Source: Epiperipatus broadwayi
Lineage: Eukaryota; Onychophora; Udeonychophora; Euonychophora; Peripatidae
Length of the DNA: 64,000 nt
NCBI GenBank assembly: GCA_028023455.1
Contig: JAQFVV010000049.1
Location: forward strand, 5,445,149 to 5,509,148
Reading direction: 5' to 3'
The position numbers were made by a program, and so were the translations under genes. Shown piece by piece: positions 59,231-64,000 of the stretch; the stretch's first letter is position 1; every line of letters starts with the position of its first letter. The notes beneath the pieces are model-generated. The model had not been told where the DNA came from, searched no databases, and saw only the letters and a list, made by a program, of their open reading frames with translations.

Positions 59231-62190
59231 TCTAGAATCCATATTCATGTACATTTTTATATAAATGAAAAGTTTTTTAAAAATATTAATACTTGTTTCA
59301 ATTATGTAATATATGATCAATTTGTTTTTCAATCAATTACTGGCAGCTTCAATCAAAATCAAAACGATGATGACTAGAAAGAAGATATATTGTATTCATC
59401 ACTATAAAAATGGGTGAGTTTTTGAAAAAATTATGATTTATGTTATGAGGAAGTGCCATTTATTTAGACACTACTTGTCAAGAATGACTTGAGTAAACTT
59501 TTAGAGACTGTGGAATTACAATACCCTCAATATATTGTTTCATTCTTCCTCATGTATATCGTATATTACATATAATTGGTCAAATTTTGTTGGTAAACTT
59601 TGATTATAATATAATATTTATTACTTATTGATCTGCAAGTCATACAATACTTTTCAACACACACATTTATATAACAGTGATAACTTTTTATAAGTACAAT
59701 ATGCATATACAAATTAAGATTGTAGTATAAAAAATTAAAGAAAATAATAAATGTAGTTATTAGTAATAAACTGATAGAAAACATTTTTATATATTTTACT
59801 GAAAATGATCAATCATTCACATTCACTCAAAAAATACAACAAAAACTTATTATATTGTATTTTTACTTTTTAAATAAAATTAAAAGTAAAATGTATGAAT
59901 TTCATAGCAGTTAGATACACCTTGAGCGATATCTTGTTTTTCAATAATTTTATTTCTATTGGAACATAAAATCAGTAGGCTACAGCCTTATAATTGTTTT
60001 GATGGTTTTAAATCTGAATTGATTTTATGAAAGTTTTTAAGTTTCGTAAAACTTTTAACATTATGCTTGGAAAACATTTTATTATGCAAAATACTGTATA
60101 TCAAATTCATAGAGGATAATAAAAAAAAGAATAAAATGTGTCTGTGTTCAACATAACCTTAAGAAATTTTAAATTTTGTTATTAAAAATGATCGTGTACA
60201 GCACTCTGAGATAAAGGGATGGCTGCTGTTGTAGTGTAAAATATAGTAAATTGATAAATTTTAATATGTTGTTTTTAAATATGAATGTGCTCTGAGATAT
60301 AAAAATGGCTGTTGAAATAATGTAAATTGTATTAAATGTATAGATTTTAATATTTTCTTGTTCATTAATTTATATTTGTTTTTTGGATGGTCTATAATTG
60401 ATTTAGTGCTTCTTAATACAACATAATTCATGGCTTCACTGTATAAGAAAAACCCAATATTTAGATTTCAAAATATTAGAATAACAATATCAAAATATGA
60501 AGTAATAGATGGATGTACTATCAATTTGGTCCTTGAGTGAATTCAATAATTATTGTATTGATAATACTCAACAATTCAGTATTGAAGAATTGCTATAACA
60601 AATTACTAGTAGATGAAGGAACTTCTTAATATGATAATTGTAAAGCTATCATGACTATTTAATATTACATGTTATACAAACATGAATATAATTTTTTGTT
60701 AAGAGTCGTAGAGGTGTGCAAATAATTATTACTAATTTTAAAGCTTTGAAACAGCTAATTTTTAGAACTGATAAAGTGATCTGGTAAAATAAATCAATAT
60801 TAGCTAAAAATATGTTAAGAGCCTAAAGTACTTTTTAGTTTTATATATACTTATTTTATTTTTATAACATAATCTTTTTTCATAATTACAATTCATCACT
60901 AATATTTTAATCTATTTCTTTCCTCTTTCATATAAAATTGTGTATTTTTTGTTTAGTTGCATGTCAACTTTCAAGTTATGCAAATATAAATAGTTCTCTT
61001 AATAGCACAACTCCCCTGATTTCCATTTATTCTATATTAAGTAATAACTATCTGATTTAGCTTCATTCAAAAATGAATCTATGAAAGCAATATATAATAT
61101 TATTTCACAAATGCAAATTGAGACAAGCTGTTACTGAAACAAATATATTAGACAGGAAATGATCATCACATGGTATTAATATCTAGAGCACAGTTCTTAT
61201 TCAAAGACACTAAATAAGTTGATTTTTAATAACAAAAGTAGGAATAAACACTTTCTTAAAAAAATTTGTAATATATATTGTACCCTCACTAAATAAAAAC
61301 TAAGATTGACTTTCTGGCTAACTATGGGATAACTTACTATACTACAGTCAAGTTACATAAACAATGACTATTAAGATAAGATACACTACTAATGTATAAT
61401 ATGAAATAGAATCAATATTTTATAATAAATAAATATAAACTAAGCAAATTAAAATATAAGAATACTTATATTCACATTAAATCAGGGTTGCAACTAAAAT
61501 ATTCAGCTCATTTATTTTACTAATAAATTTAATTTACAACTAGCTCATTATTATAATTAAAATATGATTTTGATTAACATAACTAATACAATTATGAAAA
61601 CTTCACATGAGACATTCAGCAAGGTACAATTGCTTAAACATTTGGGATGCATCCTTAAAGATACATTCTCAATGACATAAGAATATTATCCCTATTTAAT
61701 AAATATAATAAAACTACCTTGTAATACTCTCATGTCTTTAAACACACATATAATAATCTTAATTAACAATTTACCAAATGTATCATTGAAAAACAATAAC
61801 TTAGTTAATATTTCTTTATACTCATCATCATTTTATACTAATTCTATAATTATTTTAAAATATCTCAGGTTCATTTCTAATAATATTAACAAACAAATTA
61901 ATACCCTTAGTTATATAATGAGGAATTTTACATAATATCTAACTACCATCATAAAAATAACAACAACAAGCAACTAAAATACTTTAATGACTCTTAACAT
62001 TACACATCTATTTAAAATATTAATGGTCAGCAATAAAATATAAAATAAAATCATAAGATTCTGAGAAAACATTGTATAATCTTTTATTTATTTTATGCAG
62101 CATTGTAGAATATATTGCATTTTTGACATCATTGCAATATTAAACATCTCCAATTGATATTGGATCATTTTAAAATAATCACCAATGATT
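59231..62190. other. AT-rich non-coding DNA
   Basis: A duplicated motif 'GCTCTGAGATA.AAA..ATGGCTG' occurs at 60202-60230 and 60289-60313. The open frame at 61732-61935 is AT-biased and unrecognised. Confidence 0.45.
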
Positions 62191-62193
62191 ATA

Positions 62194-62721
62194 TCTTCTT
62201 CTTCTTCTTCTTCTTCTTCTTCTTCTTCTTCTTCTTCTTCTTCTTCTTCTTCTTCTTCTTCTTCTTCTTCTTCTTCTTCTTCTTCTTCTTCTTCTTCTTC
62301 TTCTTCTTCTTCTTCTTCTTCTTCTTCTTCTTCTTCTTCTTCTTCTTCTTCTTCTTCTTCTTCTTCTTCTTCTTCTTCTTCTTCTTCTTCTTCTTCTTCT
62401 TCTTCTTCTTCTTCTTCTTCTTCTTCTTCTTCTTCTTCTTCTTCTTCTTCTTCTTCTTCTTCTTCTTCTTCTTCTTCTTCTTCTTCTTCTTCTTCTTCTT
62501 CTTCTTCTTCTTCTTCTTCTTCTTCTTCTTCTTCTTCTTCTTCTTCTTCTTCTTCTTCTTCTTCTTCTTCTTCTTCTTCTTCTTCTTCTTCTTCTTCTTC
62601 TTCTTCTTCTTCTTCTTCTTCTTCTTCTTCTTCTTCTTCTTCTTCTTCTTCTTCTTCTCCTATTCTTCTTCTACTTCTTCTTCTTATTCTTCTTCTTCTT
62701 CTTATTCTTCTTCTTCTTCTT

Positions 62722-62752
<31 letters not shown>

Positions 62753-62754
62753 TT

Positions 62755-62785
<31 letters not shown>

Positions 62786-62820
62786 TTCTTCTTCTTCTTC
62801 TTCTTATTCTTCTTCTTATT
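62194..62820. repeat. (TTC)n / (GAA)n microsatellite, ~150 pure units then interrupted
   Basis: An uninterrupted TTC run from about 62194 to 62656, then TTC with TTA and other variants to 62820. Poly-Phe, poly-Ser and poly-Leu frames across it are artefacts. Long GAA/TTC tracts form triplex DNA and stall polymerases. Confidence 0.98.
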
Positions 62821-62821
62821 C

Positions 62822-62856
<35 letters not shown>
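62822..62856. repeat. (TTA)n microsatellite
   Basis: About eleven TTA units between the TTC tract and the palindrome. Confidence 0.95.
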
Positions 62857-63148
62857 TACAATTTTAATGCACAAATCAGCGCATAACAGCAGAGCTTCTT
62901 CAAATTAAATCACAATTTATTATAAACTTAATATAAATTATAATACATAATAAATAATGCCCGAGCGCTTTCAAGAGAACTTAGCTCTCATAATCATGGG
63001 TAACAAAGAGATTATGAGAGCTAAGTTCTCTTGAAAGCACTCGGGCATTATTTATTATGTATTATAATTTATATCAAGTTTATAATAAATTGTGATTTAA
63101 TTTGAAGAAGCTCTGCTGTTATGTGCTGATTTGTGCATTAAAATTGTA
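62857..63148. repeat. Palindrome with 139-bp arms and 14-bp spacer
   Basis: Arms 62857-62995 and 63010-63148 are reverse complements with about three mismatches. The outer ends are TACAATTTTAATGCAC and its complement; the innermost arm sequence is 'AGCTCTCATAATC'. TTA repeats lie outside both ends. No coding potential. Confidence 0.97.
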
Positions 63149-63183
63149 TATATATAGTAGGCAGCTGAGTGTGAAATAATTTC

Positions 63184-63342
<159 letters not shown>

Positions 63343-64000
63343 TAACAACAACAACAACAACATACTTTTATTACTCAATCATGTGCAATAGTAATGATAT
63401 TCTAAGTAATTTTTACAAATCATGTGCAACTAAGTTAATATTTCAAACCATTAATTTCTATGGATCATGCATGTGAGTATGAAGAATCAAAGAAACATAC
63501 TTAGACAAATTAAACTCCCAACAACAAAGTAATTTAAAAAAAACATTAACAATTTTATTATAATTGAATAACATTATGATTATAATAGAATAAAATTATA
63601 CAAAATTGAAAAATATTTACAAACTACAATAATAAAATTAAAATTATTTAAAAATTAAAATATTTATATAATGAATACAACAAGTAAATAAATATAAGAT
63701 AACCTTCATTTCGACTACCTAAAATAAAAATAAAATCTTATAGTAATATAATAGTAATATACTATTTTTTTATTAATAAGGCAATAATATTCTATTGTCT
63801 TTATAATGATAAAATTATAACAATAAATATCACGACTTACTAAACTTAATGCTATGTTTCATAGTATTTTAAAAATGTATCTATAATTATGAGTATAAGT
63901 TTAAATTAAAACTCATCTATCTAAACTTAGCACAAAGAAAAAAAAAGATTATTAAACACTTTTTTGCATTACAACAAAACATTATCTTAATCTATTAATA
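63343..64000. other. AT-rich non-coding DNA
   Basis: Nothing identified. Confidence 0.5.

Noticed and set aside
62154-62886. Poly-Phe, poly-Ser and Lys/Asn-rich frames of over 200 codons
   Set aside because: Translations of the (TTC)n tract in different frames; not genes.

Overview
The window is non-coding, AT-rich eukaryotic (animal) DNA. I found no intact cellular protein gene, rRNA gene or functional tRNA gene. Everything with coding character is a decayed mobile element: a Gypsy-like LTR retrotransposon, two different non-LTR retrotransposons (LINEs), two or three Penelope-like elements (PLEs) and a Helitron helicase tail. The rest is short interspersed elements, foldback and terminal-inverted-repeat (TIR) elements, and very long microsatellites. 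A degenerate TTAGGG-type array near the left end fits a metazoan that uses TTAGGG telomeres. Base composition alone does not fix the lineage, and I do not name a species.

Layout, left to right. 0.8-1.0 kb: degenerate telomere-like repeats. 2.8-5.5 kb: an LTR retrotransposon with both LTRs, a 5-bp target duplication, a broken gag and a small remnant of pol. 6.4 and 14.5 kb: irregular arrays sharing a CCATTACATTTGG-like motif. 7.5 kb: a 183-bp-arm foldback, with a relative at 39.4 kb. 8.7, 24.4 and 53.7 kb: a short tRNA-derived SINE; the 24.4 kb copy has a perfect 20-bp target duplication. 10.0-10.6 kb: the 3' end of a Helitron with the PIF1-like helicase C-terminus. 15.8-17.8 kb: tandem and inverted copies of a ~450-bp repeat with a tRNA-like box B, facing each other across a long (TA)n tract. 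25.4-29.3 kb: a decayed PLE reverse transcriptase, a 974-bp TIR element, and an inverted, shortened copy of the sequences that flank the PLE. 30.5 kb: a near-perfect 62-bp-arm hairpin. 31.3-34.9 kb: two PLE copies in tandem on the minus strand, each with a tRNA-like module downstream of the endonuclease. 36.5 kb: a 460-bp tetranucleotide block array. 50.1-51.6 kb: a minus-strand LINE. 55.6-59.2 kb: a plus-strand LINE split by a TA-flanked DNA transposon, with two extra copies of its own 3' tail nearby. 62.2-63.3 kb: a ~150-unit (TTC)n tract, a 139-bp-arm palindrome and a (TTA)n tract.

The genes do not act as a pathway. What the window shows is layered insertion, truncation and rearrangement of transposable elements. 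The items most worth following up are the tandem PLEs with their tRNA-like module, the several near-perfect palindromes, and the inverted array around the (TA)n tract. Long intervals, notably 10.7-14.4, 21.7-24.4, 37-39.4 and 39.7-48.9 kb, hold nothing I can identify.
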